Of a DNA stretch of 35,604 nt, positions 15,955-25,294 are shown in pieces. The notes below the pieces were generated by a model. It worked only from the letters and a program-made list of their open reading frames with translations, was not told the DNA's origin and made no database searches. The position numbers were made by a program, and so were the translations under genes. Numbering within the stretch: the stretch's first letter is position 1; every line of letters starts with the position of its first letter. This DNA is from Leadbetterella sp. (lineage in GTDB: Bacteria; Bacteroidota; Bacteroidia; Cytophagales; Spirosomataceae): positions 1 through 35,604 of the forward strand of contig JAHBUH010000033.1 of assembly GCA_019638185.1 (NCBI GenBank). The letters run 5' to 3'.

Positions 15955-16560
15955 TTATTTGTTGTACAATTCGACAACCGCCTGTACGTTAAACTGCTCA
16001 GGGATTTGCTCCATATCGGGGTAGTTGATAAAGAGTCCTGATAGTTCGGCGTTGTCAAATTCCAACCAACCGTATTTTTTAGCGGCGTTCAGGCTGGTGC
16101 TGGAAGCAATGGTATCCAGGGCTTTGGATTTCTCGCGAACAGCCACTTTTTGTCCCGGTTTAACAAGGATAGACGGGATGTTACTTAATTCTCCGTCTAA
16201 AAGGATATGCTTATGCGTCACCAGCTGACGGGCAGCTCTGCGGGTAGGTGCTATACCTAAACGGTAAACGATGTTATCTAAACGCGATTCACAAAGTTTT
16301 ATAAGGTTCTCACCGGTCTGGCCTTCTTTCACCCCTGCAAGGTGGAATACCCTTGCAAACTGGCGCTCCAGAACACCGTACGTATATTTGATCTTCTGCT
16401 TCTCCAATAACTGAAGTGCGTAGTCAGATTTTTTACCTCTTCTGCCTCTTCCGTGTTGTCCCGGAGGGTATGCCTTTTTTGCTAATGCTTTGCTCGGCCC
16501 TAAAACTGCCTCGCCGAATTTTCTTGAAATCTTGGATTTCGGACCTGTGTATCTTGCCAT
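15955..16560 (-). CDS. rpsD: 30S ribosomal protein S4
   Basis: 201 residues, normal for S4. Starts MARYTGPKSKISRKFGE; the N-terminal part lacks the cysteines of the zinc-binding form. The S4 RNA-binding domain (about 90-155) contains RLDNIVYRLG and TRRAARQLVTHKHILLDG. S4 is a primary 16S rRNA-binding protein and in many bacteria represses its own operon by binding leader RNA. It lies between rpsK and rpoA in the alpha-operon order. Confidence 0.98.
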   Translation of the reverse strand: MARYTGPKSKISRKFGEAVLGPSKALAKKAYPPGQHGRGRRGKKSDYALQLLEKQKIKYTYGVLERQFARVFHLAGVKEGQTGENLIKLCESRLDNIVYRLGIAPTRRAARQLVTHKHILLDGELSNIPSILVKPGQKVAVREKSKALDTIASSTSLNAAKKYGWLEFDNAELSGLFINYPDMEQIPEQFNVQAVVELYNK

Positions 16561-16624
16561 TTTCTAAAATTATTCAAATCGTTAGCCCCAATGTCCAAAC
16601 TAACATTTGCTTTGTTAAAATAAA

Positions 16625-17020
16625 TTATACTCTTCTTCTTTTGGGAGGTCTGCAGCCGTTATGCGGCATAGGGGTTACATCAAAGATGTTTACCACGTCA
16701 ATACCTACACTCTGAACGGTTCTCATAGCCGATTCTCTGCCTGATCCCGGACCTTTCACAAAAATATCTGCTTTACGCATGCCCAGATCATAGGCTACCT
16801 GGCAGCAGTTTTGTGCCGCCATCTGCGCTGCATAAGGGGTGTTTTTCTTAGAACCTCTGAAACCCATCTTTCCGGCAGATGCCCACGAGATCACTTGTCC
16901 GGTGCTGTTGGTCACTGAAATGATGATGTTATTAAAAGAAGCCCGTACATGTACCTGGCCGTAAGGTTCTACTACTACTACCCTTTTTTTTGCTTTGTCT
17001 TTTCTTTTAGCTTGTGCCAT
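16625..17020 (-). CDS. rpsK: 30S ribosomal protein S11
   Basis: 131 residues from the ATG at 17018-17020 ([13 protein letters not shown]). The frame is open for 12 more codons upstream ([12 protein letters not shown]), but those residues do not resemble S11 and overlap the spacer after rpsM. Conserved S11 blocks include [29 protein letters not shown] and the C-terminal RPPKRRRV. S11 forms part of the 30S platform near the Shine-Dalgarno helix. Confidence 0.98.
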   Translation of the reverse strand: MAQAKRKDKAKKRVVVVEPYGQVHVRASFNNIIISVTNSTGQVISWASAGKMGFRGSKKNTPYAAQMAAQNCCQVAYDLGMRKADIFVKGPGSGRESAMRTVQSVGIDVVNIFDVTPMPHNGCRPPKRRRV

Positions 17021-17085
17021 TATATTCGAAAATGATAAATTAAGGCAGGAAAGCAAAACGCCCTCCCCTGATCATGAATTATTAA

Positions 17086-17460
17086 TTATTTCGTAGCCTT
17101 CTTCTTGTTAGCTATCGTCTTACGCTTACCTTTCCGGGTACGGGAGTTGTTCTTGGTCTTCTGACCTCTTAAAGGCAGACCTTTCCGGTGTCTCAGACCC
17201 CGGTAACATCCAATGTCCATAAGACGTTTGATGCTCAGCTGAACTTCGGAACGAAGCGCACCTTCTACCTTGAACTCACTGTTAATGATAGCACGAATAG
17301 CGTTAGCTTCATCGTCACTCCATTCTCCGGCCTTCTTATCTACAGAAATGTTAGCCTGGCTAAGAATGTGCTTTGCTGTACTGCGACCTATACCGTAAAT
17401 ATAGGTAAGAGAGATTTCGCCTCTCTTTTTGTCTGGAATATCTACCCCTGAGATCCTCAT
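17086..17460 (-). CDS. rpsM: 30S ribosomal protein S13
   Basis: 124 residues. Starts [25 protein letters not shown], a classic S13 N terminus, with the helix-hairpin-helix segment and a basic C-terminal tail ([13 protein letters not shown]...RKGKRK) that reaches the P-site tRNA. It is the first r-protein of the alpha-operon group and follows rpmJ after six bases. Confidence 0.98.
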   Translation of the reverse strand: MRISGVDIPDKKRGEISLTYIYGIGRSTAKHILSQANISVDKKAGEWSDDEANAIRAIINSEFKVEGALRSEVQLSIKRLMDIGCYRGLRHRKGLPLRGQKTKNNSRTRKGKRKTIANKKKATK

Positions 17461-17466
17461 AAATTA

Positions 17467-17583
17467 TTAACCTTGTCTTTGTTTATACTTCGGATTTTTC
17501 TTATTGATTACGTAAATTTTACCTTTGCGTCTGATCACTTTGCAGTCTTCACTACGCTTTTTAACTGATGCTTTAACTTTCAT
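17467..17583 (-). CDS. rpmJ: 50S ribosomal protein L36, zinc-free form
   Basis: 38 residues: [20 protein letters not shown] followed by a second half ending PKYKQRQG. This is the L36 pattern at full length. Of the four zinc ligands of the classical form (three Cys and one His), only C14 remains; the others are replaced by Ser, Asn and Tyr. It is therefore the C-minus type, which folds without zinc and is common in Bacteroidetes. It lies between infA and rpsM in the usual order. Confidence 0.95.
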   Translation of the reverse strand: MKVKASVKKRSEDCKVIRRKGKIYVINKKNPKYKQRQG

Positions 17584-17604
17584 TACTGTCGTATTAAAAT
17601 ATCC

Positions 17605-17823
17605 TTACTTGTACCTGTATGTAATTCTTGCTTTTGATAAGTCGTACGGCGACATCTCCAGTTTCACCTTATCACCGGGCAGGATACGGATGTAATTCAT
17701 GCGCATCTTACCGGAAATATGGGCTATCACCTCATGCTTATTGTCCAGCTGAACCTTAAACATGGCATTAGACAGCGCTTCCAGGATGATACCATCTACT
17801 TCTATATTCGATTGTTTTGCCAT
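17605..17823 (-). CDS. infA: Translation initiation factor IF-1
   Basis: 72 residues, the standard size: a single OB-fold with [23 protein letters not shown] and the terminal [14 protein letters not shown]-1 binds the A site of the 30S subunit during initiation. It starts four bases after the map stop, in the common map-infA-rpmJ order. Confidence 0.98.
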   Translation of the reverse strand: MAKQSNIEVDGIILEALSNAMFKVQLDNKHEVIAHISGKMRMNYIRILPGDKVKLEMSPYDLSKARITYRYK

Positions 17824-17827
17824 ATAC

Positions 17828-18631
17828 TTATAAAACTTCCAAATTTTTACTCCTTAACACTTCTTCGATATACGCAAAGGTGGTCAGGATCTCACATCCG
17901 TTTTCCGTTACCCAAACCGTATGTTCAAAGTGTGCCGCCGGCGACCGGTCTTCGGTGCGGATGGTCCACCCGTCCGCTTCCTGAACCACAAATCGTTTAC
18001 CCAGCGTAATCATAGGCTCAATGGCTAAAACCATTCCTGCCTGTATTTTAGTTCCCTGCCCACGTCTGCCGTAGTTCGGTACCTCGGGCGCTTCGTGAAG
18101 ATTCCGCCCCACGCCGTGCCCTACCAGCTCCCGCACCACACCGTATCCGTGTCCTTCCGTATAGCTCTGTATAGCGTGTCCCAGATCTCCTATCCGGTTT
18201 CCGGGTCTTACGACTGAAATCCCTTCAAAGAGCGACTTTTTGGTTTCCTTCACCATGGTTTTCGTCTTCTCGTCTACCTCACCCACCAGGTAAGTGTAAG
18301 CGCTGTCGGCATGAAAACCATTTTTGTAAACTCCGCCGTCTATGGAGATCACGTCTCCGCTTTTCAGTTCGCGATTTCCGGGGAAACCGTGTACCACCAC
18401 TTCATTGACCGAAATACAGAGCGAGTACGGAAAGCCGTTATAGTTCTTAAAAGAAGGCTTAGCCTGGTGATCCAAGATAAATTCTTCGGCTATCTTATCC
18501 AGCACTTTGGTTTTTACTCCTTCGGCCAGGGCTTTTGCCACTTCGGCATGCGCCTTACCCAGGATCTCACCGTTTGCCCTGATAATCTCCGCTTCTTCCC
18601 TGCTTTTAAGAATGACCGCTCTTCCTGCCAT
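17828..18631 (-). CDS. map: Methionine aminopeptidase, type I
   Basis: 267 residues. All five metal ligands of the M24A family are visible: D98 (SIDGG), D109 (HAD), H172 (GHGVG), E205 (IEP) and E236 (FEHT), plus substrate-contacting H81 (VHGFPG). It removes the initiator methionine from new proteins in the cytoplasm. It has no N-terminal SH3-type zinc-finger extension. One base separates it from the secY stop, so the two are probably translationally coupled. Confidence 0.97.
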   Translation of the reverse strand: MAGRAVILKSREEAEIIRANGEILGKAHAEVAKALAEGVKTKVLDKIAEEFILDHQAKPSFKNYNGFPYSLCISVNEVVVHGFPGNRELKSGDVISIDGGVYKNGFHADSAYTYLVGEVDEKTKTMVKETKKSLFEGISVVRPGNRIGDLGHAIQSYTEGHGYGVVRELVGHGVGRNLHEAPEVPNYGRRGQGTKIQAGMVLAIEPMITLGKRFVVQEADGWTIRTEDRSPAAHFEHTVWVTENGCEILTTFAYIEEVLRSKNLEVL

Positions 18632-18632
18632 C

Positions 18633-19955
18633 TTATCTTGCTACCATCTCTTCTCTTCCCAGAACTCTTCCGGACTCCATCAGCCCTTCGTACCGCTTCA
18701 TCAGCAGGTAGCTTTCAATCTGCTGCAGGGTATCCAGTACCACGCCCACCAGGATCAGCAGGGAAGTACCCCCGTAGAAGGAGGCAAACAGCTGCGTCAT
18801 TCCGAACAGGCTGGCGATAGCCGGGAAAATAGCGATCAAAGCCAGCAGAACCGCTCCGGGTAAGGTGATCCGGTCCAGTATCTGTGCGATAAAGTCGGAA
18901 GTGGCCTGTCCGGGCTTAACGCCGGGGATAAATCCTCCGCCCCGCTTCATATCATCGGCTATCTGATTAGGGTTAATCGAGATGGCCGTATAGAAGAAGG
19001 TAAAGGCAATGATCAGCACAGCATACAGGAGGTTATACTGCCACGAGGTAAAGTCACCGAATACGGTGGCAATGTACTGTGCGGTATCGCTCTTTTCTGC
19101 GAAATAACCGGCCACAAAGGAAGGCACAAACATCAGGGCCTGTCCGAAGATGATCGGCATTACACCGGAGATATTCACTTTCAGAGGCAGATACTGCCGC
19201 TGTCCGGTCACGGTCTTGTTCCCCACGATCTGCTTGGCGTATTGTACCGGCACCCGGCGAACCGCCTGGGTCAGTCCCACGGCAAAGATCACCACCAGGA
19301 ACATCACCACCAGCTCCAGGATGAAGTACAGCGGCTGTCCGTCAGCCACACGCGCCCGGCCTTCACCGATAATGGCGCCCGGGAAACGGGATACGATACC
19401 GATCATGATGATCATGGAAATACCGTTACCGATACCCTTTTCAGTGATCCGCTCACCCAGCCAGAGACACATCATGGTTCCTGCTACCAGCAGGATCACC
19501 CCGGAAACATAAAACAGTCCCTGGGTAACGAAAATGGCATCTGTAGGGATGGTAGACTTCAGGTAAGCAAAACCCTGCGTAATGGTCACGGCAATGGTCA
19601 GCCAACGGGTGATCTGATTCAGCTTCTTCCGGCCGGATTCTCCTTCCTTCTGCAGTTTAGAGAAGTAAGGAAGAGCCAGGCCCAGCAGCTGTACGGCAAT
19701 GGAGGCCGAGATATACGGCATGATCCCCAGCGCCATCACAGAAGCATTGCTGAATGCACCACCTACCAGCGTATCCAAAAGGCCAAGCAGACCATTACCC
19801 CCTGTTAAATCGGTCAGCTTGGACGGATCTACACCCGGCAGGGTGATATGGGATCCGATCCGGAAAACCAGTATGATAAACAGGGTAGTCAGGATCCGGT
19901 TTCTCAGCTCCTCTATTGACCAGATATTCTTTAGGGTGGTTATAAATTTTTTCAT
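18633..19955 (-). CDS. secY: Protein translocase subunit SecY
   Basis: 440 residues with ten predicted membrane helices. Starts MKKFITTLKNIWSIEELRNRIL; the plug region (LPGVDPSKL...) and cytoplasmic loop motifs (KLQKEGESGRKKLNQ; RRVPVQYAKQ) are present. SecY forms the inner-membrane pore of the Sec system. It follows rplO after 14 bases, the normal spc-operon position. Confidence 0.98.
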   Translation of the reverse strand: MKKFITTLKNIWSIEELRNRILTTLFIILVFRIGSHITLPGVDPSKLTDLTGGNGLLGLLDTLVGGAFSNASVMALGIMPYISASIAVQLLGLALPYFSKLQKEGESGRKKLNQITRWLTIAVTITQGFAYLKSTIPTDAIFVTQGLFYVSGVILLVAGTMMCLWLGERITEKGIGNGISMIIMIGIVSRFPGAIIGEGRARVADGQPLYFILELVVMFLVVIFAVGLTQAVRRVPVQYAKQIVGNKTVTGQRQYLPLKVNISGVMPIIFGQALMFVPSFVAGYFAEKSDTAQYIATVFGDFTSWQYNLLYAVLIIAFTFFYTAISINPNQIADDMKRGGGFIPGVKPGQATSDFIAQILDRITLPGAVLLALIAIFPAIASLFGMTQLFASFYGGTSLLILVGVVLDTLQQIESYLLMKRYEGLMESGRVLGREEMVAR

Positions 19956-19969
19956 AGTCTAATTAACAA

Positions 19970-20443
19970 TTATTCGCCACCGTTTAGTTCTTGTCCCGCC
20001 AGGGCGGTCACCGTACCTCCGGCTTTGGTGATGGCTTCTTCCGCTGATTTGGAGAAAGCATGCACCGTTACATTCACTTTAGCGGTAAACTCGCCTCTTC
20101 CCAGTACTTTCACCAGGTCAGATTTACCGGCAAGGCCGTGCTCTTTCAGGAAAGCCAGCGTGATGTCAGCTACCTGGGTTTTATCAAACAGGGCCTGAAT
20201 GGTATCCAGGTTAATGGCTTTGTAAGCCACGCGGTTGATATTTTTGAAACCAAACTTAGGTACACGTCTCTGAAGGGGCATCTGACCACCTTCAAAACCT
20301 CTCTTCTGGCTGTAACCTGATCTGGATTTCGCTCCTTTATGACCTCTTTTGGCTGTTCCGCCGCCACCTGAACCTTGTCCTCTACCTAAACGGGTATTGT
20401 TCTTAACGGATCCCTGTGCGGGCTGTAATGATTCTAATTTCAT
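19970..20443 (-). CDS. rplO: 50S ribosomal protein L15
   Basis: 157 residues, slightly longer than the 144 of E. coli. The N terminus has the L15 signature: MKLESLQPAQGSVKNNTRLGRG, then a Gly-rich basic stretch and GFEGGQMPLQRRVPKFGF. The C-terminal domain ends with VTALAGQELNGGE. L15 is a late-assembly 50S protein. Confidence 0.98.
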   Translation of the reverse strand: MKLESLQPAQGSVKNNTRLGRGQGSGGGGTAKRGHKGAKSRSGYSQKRGFEGGQMPLQRRVPKFGFKNINRVAYKAINLDTIQALFDKTQVADITLAFLKEHGLAGKSDLVKVLGRGEFTAKVNVTVHAFSKSAEEAITKAGGTVTALAGQELNGGE

Positions 20444-20488
20444 TTTTAAAAATTTTATCGCAGTAATCTACTACTCGGTTATCCCTGA

Positions 20489-20668
20489 TTAAACGTTCTC
20501 AACGGTTACAAGATGACTTACCTTACGGATCATCCCCTCAATAGCCGGGTTAGCCTCTACTTCAATAGTCTTTCCTATTTTAGTTAAGCCTAAAGCCTGC
20601 ATAGTAAGTTTCTGATTCTTCGGTCTTTTAATCGTACTTCTAACCTGAGTAACTTTCACTTTAGCCAT
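20489..20668 (-). CDS. rpmD: 50S ribosomal protein L30
   Basis: 59 residues, translated directly from the minus strand: starts MAKVKVTQVRSTIKRPKNQK and ends VSHLVTVENV. Length, the SxIxRPKxQKxTxxALGL pattern and position between rpsE and rplO all match bacterial L30. Confidence 0.95.
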   Translation of the reverse strand: MAKVKVTQVRSTIKRPKNQKLTMQALGLTKIGKTIEVEANPAIEGMIRKVSHLVTVENV

Positions 20669-20692
20669 TTTACTAAATGTTTTAGGCTTTTA

Positions 20693-21196
20693 TCAGCCAT
20701 TAAATACTTTATTCAATTTCACTCTTCTCTGCATAGCTACTTCATGCGGAGCTCTCATTTTGGTCAGCGCATCAATAGTCGCCTTCACCACGTTATGCGG
20801 GTTGGAAGAGCCTTTTGATTTTGCTAATACGTTATGCACACCGGCTGCTTCCAGTACGGCACGCATGGCACCACCGGCAATTACCCCGGTACCGGGAGCG
20901 GCAGGCTTTACATATACAAAACCGCCTGAGAATTTACCTTCCATATCGTGAGGAACGGTTCCGTTAATCACGGGCACGTTCACCAGGTTTTTGCGGGCAT
21001 CTTCCACGGCTTTGGAGATAGCGTCAGTCACCTCGTTCGCCTTTCCCAGTCCCTGGCCCACGGCACCCTGTCCGTCACCCAGAACCACGATGGCCGAAAA
21101 GCTGAAACGACGTCCACCTTTTACTACTTTGGCAACCCGGTTGATAGCTACAACTTTCTCTTTTAATTCTGATTCGTTTACTTTTATCGCTTTCAT
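20693..21196 (-). CDS. rpsE: 30S ribosomal protein S5
   Basis: 167 residues. The double-stranded RNA-binding N-terminal domain has [20 protein letters not shown] and [20 protein letters not shown]; the C-terminal domain has [22 protein letters not shown]5 is needed for decoding accuracy and 30S assembly. It follows rplR after 10 bases. Confidence 0.98.
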   Translation of the reverse strand: MKAIKVNESELKEKVVAINRVAKVVKGGRRFSFSAIVVLGDGQGAVGQGLGKANEVTDAISKAVEDARKNLVNVPVINGTVPHDMEGKFSGGFVYVKPAAPGTGVIAGGAMRAVLEAAGVHNVLAKSKGSSNPHNVVKATIDALTKMRAPHEVAMQRRVKLNKVFNG

Positions 21197-21206
21197 TTAG
21201 ATAGTA

Positions 21207-21554
21207 TTAAAAGTTAAGTCCTGCTTCTCTCGCCCCGTCAGCCAAAGCTTTCACGTTACCGTGATATAGGTACCCGTTCCGATCGAAAACGATACTGGTA
21301 ATACCTGCTTCCTGAGCCTTTTTTGCCACTGCAGCACCCACTTGCTTTGAGTTCTCTACATTTAAAGATTTCAGACCCAGCTCGAGGGTTGAAGCTGCTG
21401 CCAGGGTTTTTCCGGCCACATCATCAATTACCTGAGCGTAGATCCCGGTGTTGCTACGGAAAACAGTCAGACGGGGTCTTTCGGCCGTACCGCTAACTCT
21501 TTTCCTGATTCTCCATTTTATTTTTTGTCTTCTTTCAGACTTAACACCAGACAT
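21207..21554 (-). CDS. rplR: 50S ribosomal protein L18
   Basis: 115 residues. Typical L18: [38 protein letters not shown] near the N terminus and [27 protein letters not shown] at the end. It binds 5S rRNA in the central protuberance. Confidence 0.98.
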   Translation of the reverse strand: MSGVKSERRQKIKWRIRKRVSGTAERPRLTVFRSNTGIYAQVIDDVAGKTLAAASTLELGLKSLNVENSKQVGAAVAKKAQEAGITSIVFDRNGYLYHGNVKALADGAREAGLNF

Positions 21555-21579
21555 ATATGTTAAATTTTGAAGTTCTTAA

Positions 21580-22137
21580 TTATTTCTTACCGGCAGTCTT
21601 ACCTGCTTTTCTTCTTACTACCTCACCCACAAAGCGAATACCTTTTCCTTTGTAAGGCTCGATCTTACGTAATGATCTGATTTTAGCACAGACCATACCC
21701 AGCAGCTGCTTATCGTTACCTTCCAGGGTAATGATCGGGTTTTTACCTTTCTCCATCCGGGTAGCTACTGAAATTTCTTTCGGTACCACAAAGATGATGT
21801 TGTGCGAGTAACCCAGTGACATATCAATCGCGTTTCCGTTATTGGTGGCTTTGTAACCCACACCCACCAGTTCCAGTTCCTTCTTATATCCTGCGCTTAC
21901 GCCTTCTACCAGGTTATTGATGAGTGAACGGTAAAGACCGTGCAGGGCTTTGTGCCTTTTCTGCTCAGTAGGTCTTTCCAGGGTCAGAACTCCGTCTTCA
22001 ATGCTGATCTTCAGGTCGCTATCGATCTTCTGTGTTAGCTCTCCCTTAGGTCCTTTGGCGGTCACCAGGTTTCCGTCGTTCACACTCACGGTCACTCCGG
22101 CAGGGATGTTAATTGGCTTTTTACCTATTCTTGACAT
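21580..22137 (-). CDS. rplF: 50S ribosomal protein L6
   Basis: 185 residues from the ATG at 22135-22137 (MSRIGKKPINIPAGV). An in-frame ATG 16 codons upstream exists, but the added residues overlap the rpsH spacer and do not resemble L6. Two L6 repeats are visible; the second has VGVGYKA and the C-terminal EPYKGKGIRFVGEVVRRKAGKTAGKK. It lies near the factor-binding site of the 50S subunit. Confidence 0.97.
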   Translation of the reverse strand: MSRIGKKPINIPAGVTVSVNDGNLVTAKGPKGELTQKIDSDLKISIEDGVLTLERPTEQKRHKALHGLYRSLINNLVEGVSAGYKKELELVGVGYKATNNGNAIDMSLGYSHNIIFVVPKEISVATRMEKGKNPIITLEGNDKQLLGMVCAKIRSLRKIEPYKGKGIRFVGEVVRRKAGKTAGKK

Positions 22138-22188
22138 GATTAAACGTTTAAGGCTCAGTCCCTTGATGGGCTGAGCGGTCAACAAAAA

Positions 22189-22590
22189 TTAATATACATA
22201 ACAAAGTACCTCTCCACCCACGTTTAACGTGCGGGCCTCTTTATCGGTGATGATCCCTTTAGAGGTAGAGATGATGGCGATACCCAGTCCGTTAAGCACT
22301 CTTGGCAGCTCGGTAGACTTCACATATTTACGAAGACCCGGCTTGGAAACCCTTGTCAGGTTTACAATCGCTGATTTTTTAGTCTGGGGATTGTACTTCA
22401 AGGCAATCTTGATGTTCCCCTGAGGACCTTCCTCCTCAAATTTGTAACTGGCGATGTATCCTTTGTCATAAAGGAGAGCCGTTAATTCTTTCTTCACGTT
22501 CGAGGCCGGGATATCAACCACTCTGTGCCTCGCTTTAATAGCATTTCTGATTCTGGTAAGAAAATCTGCTATTGGATCCGTTGTAATCAT
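22189..22590 (-). CDS. rpsH: 30S ribosomal protein S8
   Basis: 133 residues. Starts [22 protein letters not shown] and ends with [23 protein letters not shown], both S8 hallmarks. S8 binds 16S rRNA helix 21 and in E. coli also represses the spc operon through its mRNA. Here a promoter lies in the 111-base spacer directly upstream, so this gene may begin a second transcript. Confidence 0.98.
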   Translation of the reverse strand: MITTDPIADFLTRIRNAIKARHRVVDIPASNVKKELTALLYDKGYIASYKFEEEGPQGNIKIALKYNPQTKKSAIVNLTRVSKPGLRKYVKSTELPRVLNGLGIAIISTSKGIITDKEARTLNVGGEVLCYVY

Positions 22591-22666
22591 TTTACTAAGT
22601 TAATATTTTGGATACCTTAAGCCAACGTCAGACAGTATCACGGGCGTGACTTATCTAACTGGGCTG

Positions 22667-22674
22667 CAAAGATA
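22667..22674 (-). promoter_or_regulatory. Internal promoter upstream of rpsH
   Basis: On the minus strand the sequence reads TATCTTTGCAGCCC, an exact TAnnTTTG element in the 111-base rpsN-rpsH spacer. It differs by one base from the corresponding 14 bases of the rplC promoter (TACCTTTGCAGCCC). Transcription would start near 22660 and leave a leader of about 70 bases. A short CACG/CGTG hairpin lies in that leader. Confidence 0.65.
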
Positions 22675-22701
22675 ATAATTCTGAATAAGAAAAAAAACTT
22701 T

Positions 22702-22971
22702 TTACCAGGATGATTTGGTAACACCGGGAATTAATCCGCTGCTGGCCATTTCTCTGAAGGTAACCCGGTTAATACCGAATCTTCTCATATACCCTTTTGG
22801 ACGACCGGTAAGCTTACATCTGTTATGAAGTCTTACGGGCGAAGAGTTTTTGGGAAGGGCATCAAGACCTCTCCAGTCTTCGGCTTTTTTAAGAGCTTCT
22901 CTTTTAGCTGCAAACTTAGCTACCAGTCTTTCTCTTTTTCTTTCTCTAGCTTTTATTGACTCTTTTGCCAT
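22702..22971 (-). CDS. rpsN: 30S ribosomal protein S14, zinc-free form
   Basis: 89 residues, the long form of S14. Starts [20 protein letters not shown] and ends with the signature [25 protein letters not shown]. It has a single cysteine and no CxxC pairs, so it is the C-minus type that does not bind zinc. Located between rplE and rpsH as usual. Confidence 0.97.
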   Translation of the reverse strand: MAKESIKARERKRERLVAKFAAKREALKKAEDWRGLDALPKNSSPVRLHNRCKLTGRPKGYMRRFGINRVTFREMASSGLIPGVTKSSW

Positions 22972-22989
22972 GATCTGTGATTATATCTT

Positions 22990-23538
22990 TTATTTATTTT
23001 TATTAACGAATGGCATACCCAGTGCTTTCAACAGTTCGTATGCTTCGGCATCGGTTTTCGCTGTAGTCACGAACGTGATGTCCATTCCCTGGATCTTGCT
23101 GATCTTATCGATCGAGATCTCCGGGAAGATGATCTGCTCAGTTACACCAAAGTTATAGTTTCCTCTTCCGTCAAAGCCTTTGTCAGAAATACCCTGAAAG
23201 TCTCTCACCCGTGGAAGTGCCACTGCAGTCAGACGATCCAGGAATTCATACATAATGGTAGAACGCAGGGTAACTTTAGCACCGATAGGCATTCCTTCTC
23301 TCAGTTTGAAGTTAGAAACGGCCTTTTTGGAAATGGTAGGTACTGCTTTCTGACCTGTGATGGTGCTCAACTCCTCCACGCTGCTGTCTACCAGTTTCTT
23401 GTCGCCGGTAGCCGCGCCTACACCCCTGTTCACTACAATCTTCACCAGTTTAGGAACCTGCATGCTGGATTTGTACTGGAATTTCTCCTGGAGCACCTTA
23501 ACTACTTCGTTCTTATATTTTTCTCTTAATCTTGCCAT
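22990..23538 (-). CDS. rplE: 50S ribosomal protein L5
   Basis: 182 residues. Conserved L5 features: [18 protein letters not shown] near the N terminus, [25 protein letters not shown], and [13 protein letters not shown]5 binds 5S rRNA and contacts P-site tRNA. It follows rplX after 36 bases. Confidence 0.98.
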   Translation of the reverse strand: MARLREKYKNEVVKVLQEKFQYKSSMQVPKLVKIVVNRGVGAATGDKKLVDSSVEELSTITGQKAVPTISKKAVSNFKLREGMPIGAKVTLRSTIMYEFLDRLTAVALPRVRDFQGISDKGFDGRGNYNFGVTEQIIFPEISIDKISKIQGMDITFVTTAKTDAEAYELLKALGMPFVNKNK

Positions 23539-23574
23539 TTTAGTAAGGTGGATTTCCGACCCACCTGATTTTTA

Positions 23575-23913
23575 TTAGATAAATTTACCTGATGCTTTAG
23601 AGTATCTCTGCAGCTTACCTGCGTCATTGGCTTTTCTGCCGGTACGCGTAGGTTTTCCGGTAGAAGGATCTACCACTTTCACGTTACTGATGTGAATGGT
23701 CCCTTCTACCTCCCGGATCTCTCCCTGGGGATTCTGCGCGCTGGGTTTGATGTGTTTTTTGATAAGGTTTACCCCTTCCACGATCACCCGGTTTTTCTTT
23801 ACCAGGATCTCCACGATCTTACCGGTCTTCCCTTTGGAGTTTCCCGCGATCACCTGCACGGTGTCACCCGATTTTACGTGAAGCTTAGGTATCTTGTTAA
23901 ATTTCCTTTCCAT
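23575..23913 (-). CDS. rplX: 50S ribosomal protein L24
   Basis: 112 residues. The KOW motif is near the N terminus (KSGDTVQVIAGNSKGKTGKI), followed by VEGVNLIKKHIKPS and a C-terminal part with VDPSTGKPTRTGRK. It starts 50S assembly and lies near the exit tunnel. Confidence 0.98.
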   Translation of the reverse strand: MERKFNKIPKLHVKSGDTVQVIAGNSKGKTGKIVEILVKKNRVIVEGVNLIKKHIKPSAQNPQGEIREVEGTIHISNVKVVDPSTGKPTRTGRKANDAGKLQRYSKASGKFI

Positions 23914-23937
23914 TGTAATTAATTACTTTTGATATGA

Positions 23938-24306
23938 TTAAAGTACCTCGGGGGCTAATGAAACAATCTTCATGAACTGCTTCTCTCTCAGCTCTCTGGC
24001 TACCGGTCCGAAGATCCGGGTTCCGCGTGGTTCGTTCTGGTTATTCAGTAATACCACTGCGTTTTCCTCGAACCGGATATAGGAACCGTCTTTTCTTCTT
24101 ACTTCCTTGGTAGTTCTTACTACTACGGCTTTGGAAACGGTACCTTTTTTCATATTGGAAGAGGAAAGCGCACTTTTCACGGTCACCACTACCTTATCTC
24201 CCAAAGAGGCATATCTCTTTTTAGTACCTCCTAAAACCCTGATTACCAAAACTTCTTTAGCCCCGCTATTATCAGCCACACTGGCTCTTGATTCCTGCTG
24301 TAACAT
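23938..24306 (-). CDS. rplN: 50S ribosomal protein L14
   Basis: 122 residues. Starts [27 protein letters not shown] and ends with [27 protein letters not shown], the standard L14 ends. It forms part of the bridge to the 30S subunit. Confidence 0.98.
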   Translation of the reverse strand: MLQQESRASVADNSGAKEVLVIRVLGGTKKRYASLGDKVVVTVKSALSSSNMKKGTVSKAVVVRTTKEVRRKDGSYIRFEENAVVLLNNQNEPRGTRIFGPVARELREKQFMKIVSLAPEVL

Positions 24307-24370
24307 TATATTACCTTTTTAATGTTTCGTTAAACTTTTGCTTGAAAGCAATATACAACTGATGTACGGA

Positions 24371-24625
24371 TTACTTGGCCCTTTCGATAATCTCGACCAA
24401 TCTCCAACTTTTGTTCTTGCTAAGAGGCCTGGTTTCCATGATTCTAACGGTATCACCGATGCCGGCTTCGTTATTCTCATCGTGGAACATGAACTTCTTG
24501 CTTCTGATCATGAACTTTCCGTATTTCGGGTGTTTCACCTTCCGAACCACCGATATGGTTCCGGATTTGTCCATTTTATTGCTCGTCACTACCCCAGTAC
24601 GTTCTTTTCTTACGTTTCTTTCCAT
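24371..24625 (-). CDS. rpsQ: 30S ribosomal protein S17
   Basis: 84 residues with one OB-fold: [33 protein letters not shown], then [23 protein letters not shown]. It binds 16S rRNA early in assembly. The 64-base spacer to rplN shows no promoter. Confidence 0.98.
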   Translation of the reverse strand: MERNVRKERTGVVTSNKMDKSGTISVVRKVKHPKYGKFMIRSKKFMFHDENNEAGIGDTVRIMETRPLSKNKSWRLVEIIERAK

Positions 24626-24639
24626 GAGAAATTAAAAAT

Positions 24640-24828
24640 TTATTGGTTTTTACTGGTTAAAGCGGTAGATAACCGTGCAATATTCTTACGGGCCTCGGTA
24701 ATTCTCCTTGGATTTTCAATCGGAGTAATTGCATGGGCAAACTTTAGCTTCACCAATCTGTCCTTTTCTTCGGCTATCTGTTGCTTCAATTGCTCAGCCG
24801 TTAAGCCACTTAGATCATTCTTTTTCAT
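24640..24828 (-). CDS. rpmC: 50S ribosomal protein L29
   Basis: 62 residues, two helices: MKKNDLSGLTAEQLKQQIAE then LKFAHAITPIENPRRITEARKNIARL, which is the L29 signature block. It lies at the exit tunnel near the signal-recognition and trigger-factor docking site. Confidence 0.97.
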   Translation of the reverse strand: MKKNDLSGLTAEQLKQQIAEEKDRLVKLKFAHAITPIENPRRITEARKNIARLSTALTSKNQ

Positions 24829-24843
24829 CTTCTTCTTGAAATT

Positions 24844-25263
24844 TTATGCTTCGTAATCCCTGCGAACCACGAACTTCGTTTTAACCGGTAGCTTCTGAGC
24901 TGCTAATCTCAAAGCTTCTTTCGCCAACTCCAGCGGAACTCCGGTACATTCAAAAAGAATGGTTCCCGGATAAATGTTTGCTACCCAATATTCAGGAGCT
25001 CCCTTACCTTTACCCATCCGTACTTCCAGAGGTTTCTGGGTGATAGGGTTATCAGGGAATATTCTGATCCATACCTGGCCTTCACGTTTCATGGCACGTG
25101 TAACCCCGATACGAGCCGCCTCGATCTGTCTGGCAGTGATTCTGCCCGGCTCTAAACTCTTTATCGCAAATGAACCGAAGGCAATCTCGTGTCCTCTGTG
25201 GGCAATACCTTTGATTCTGCCTTTCTGACGCTTTCTAAATCTGGTTCTTTTCGGTTGTAACAT
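24844..25263 (-). CDS. rplP: 50S ribosomal protein L16
   Basis: 139 residues. Starts [19 protein letters not shown]; contains [27 protein letters not shown] and the [13 protein letters not shown] signature that approaches the A-site tRNA. Normal length and position between rpsC and rpmC. Confidence 0.98.
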   Translation of the reverse strand: MLQPKRTRFRKRQKGRIKGIAHRGHEIAFGSFAIKSLEPGRITARQIEAARIGVTRAMKREGQVWIRIFPDNPITQKPLEVRMGKGKGAPEYWVANIYPGTILFECTGVPLELAKEALRLAAQKLPVKTKFVVRRDYEA

Positions 25264-25294
25264 AATACTAATGTTTACGGCTCACCGCCCTTAA

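Noticed and set aside
16625-17056. Longer S11 frame starting at 17056.
   Set aside because: The extra 12 residues do not resemble S11; the normal MAQAKRKD start is at 17020.
21580-22185. Longer L6 frame starting at 22185.
   Set aside because: The extra 16 residues are not L6-like and run almost into rpsH; MSRIGKKP is the family start.
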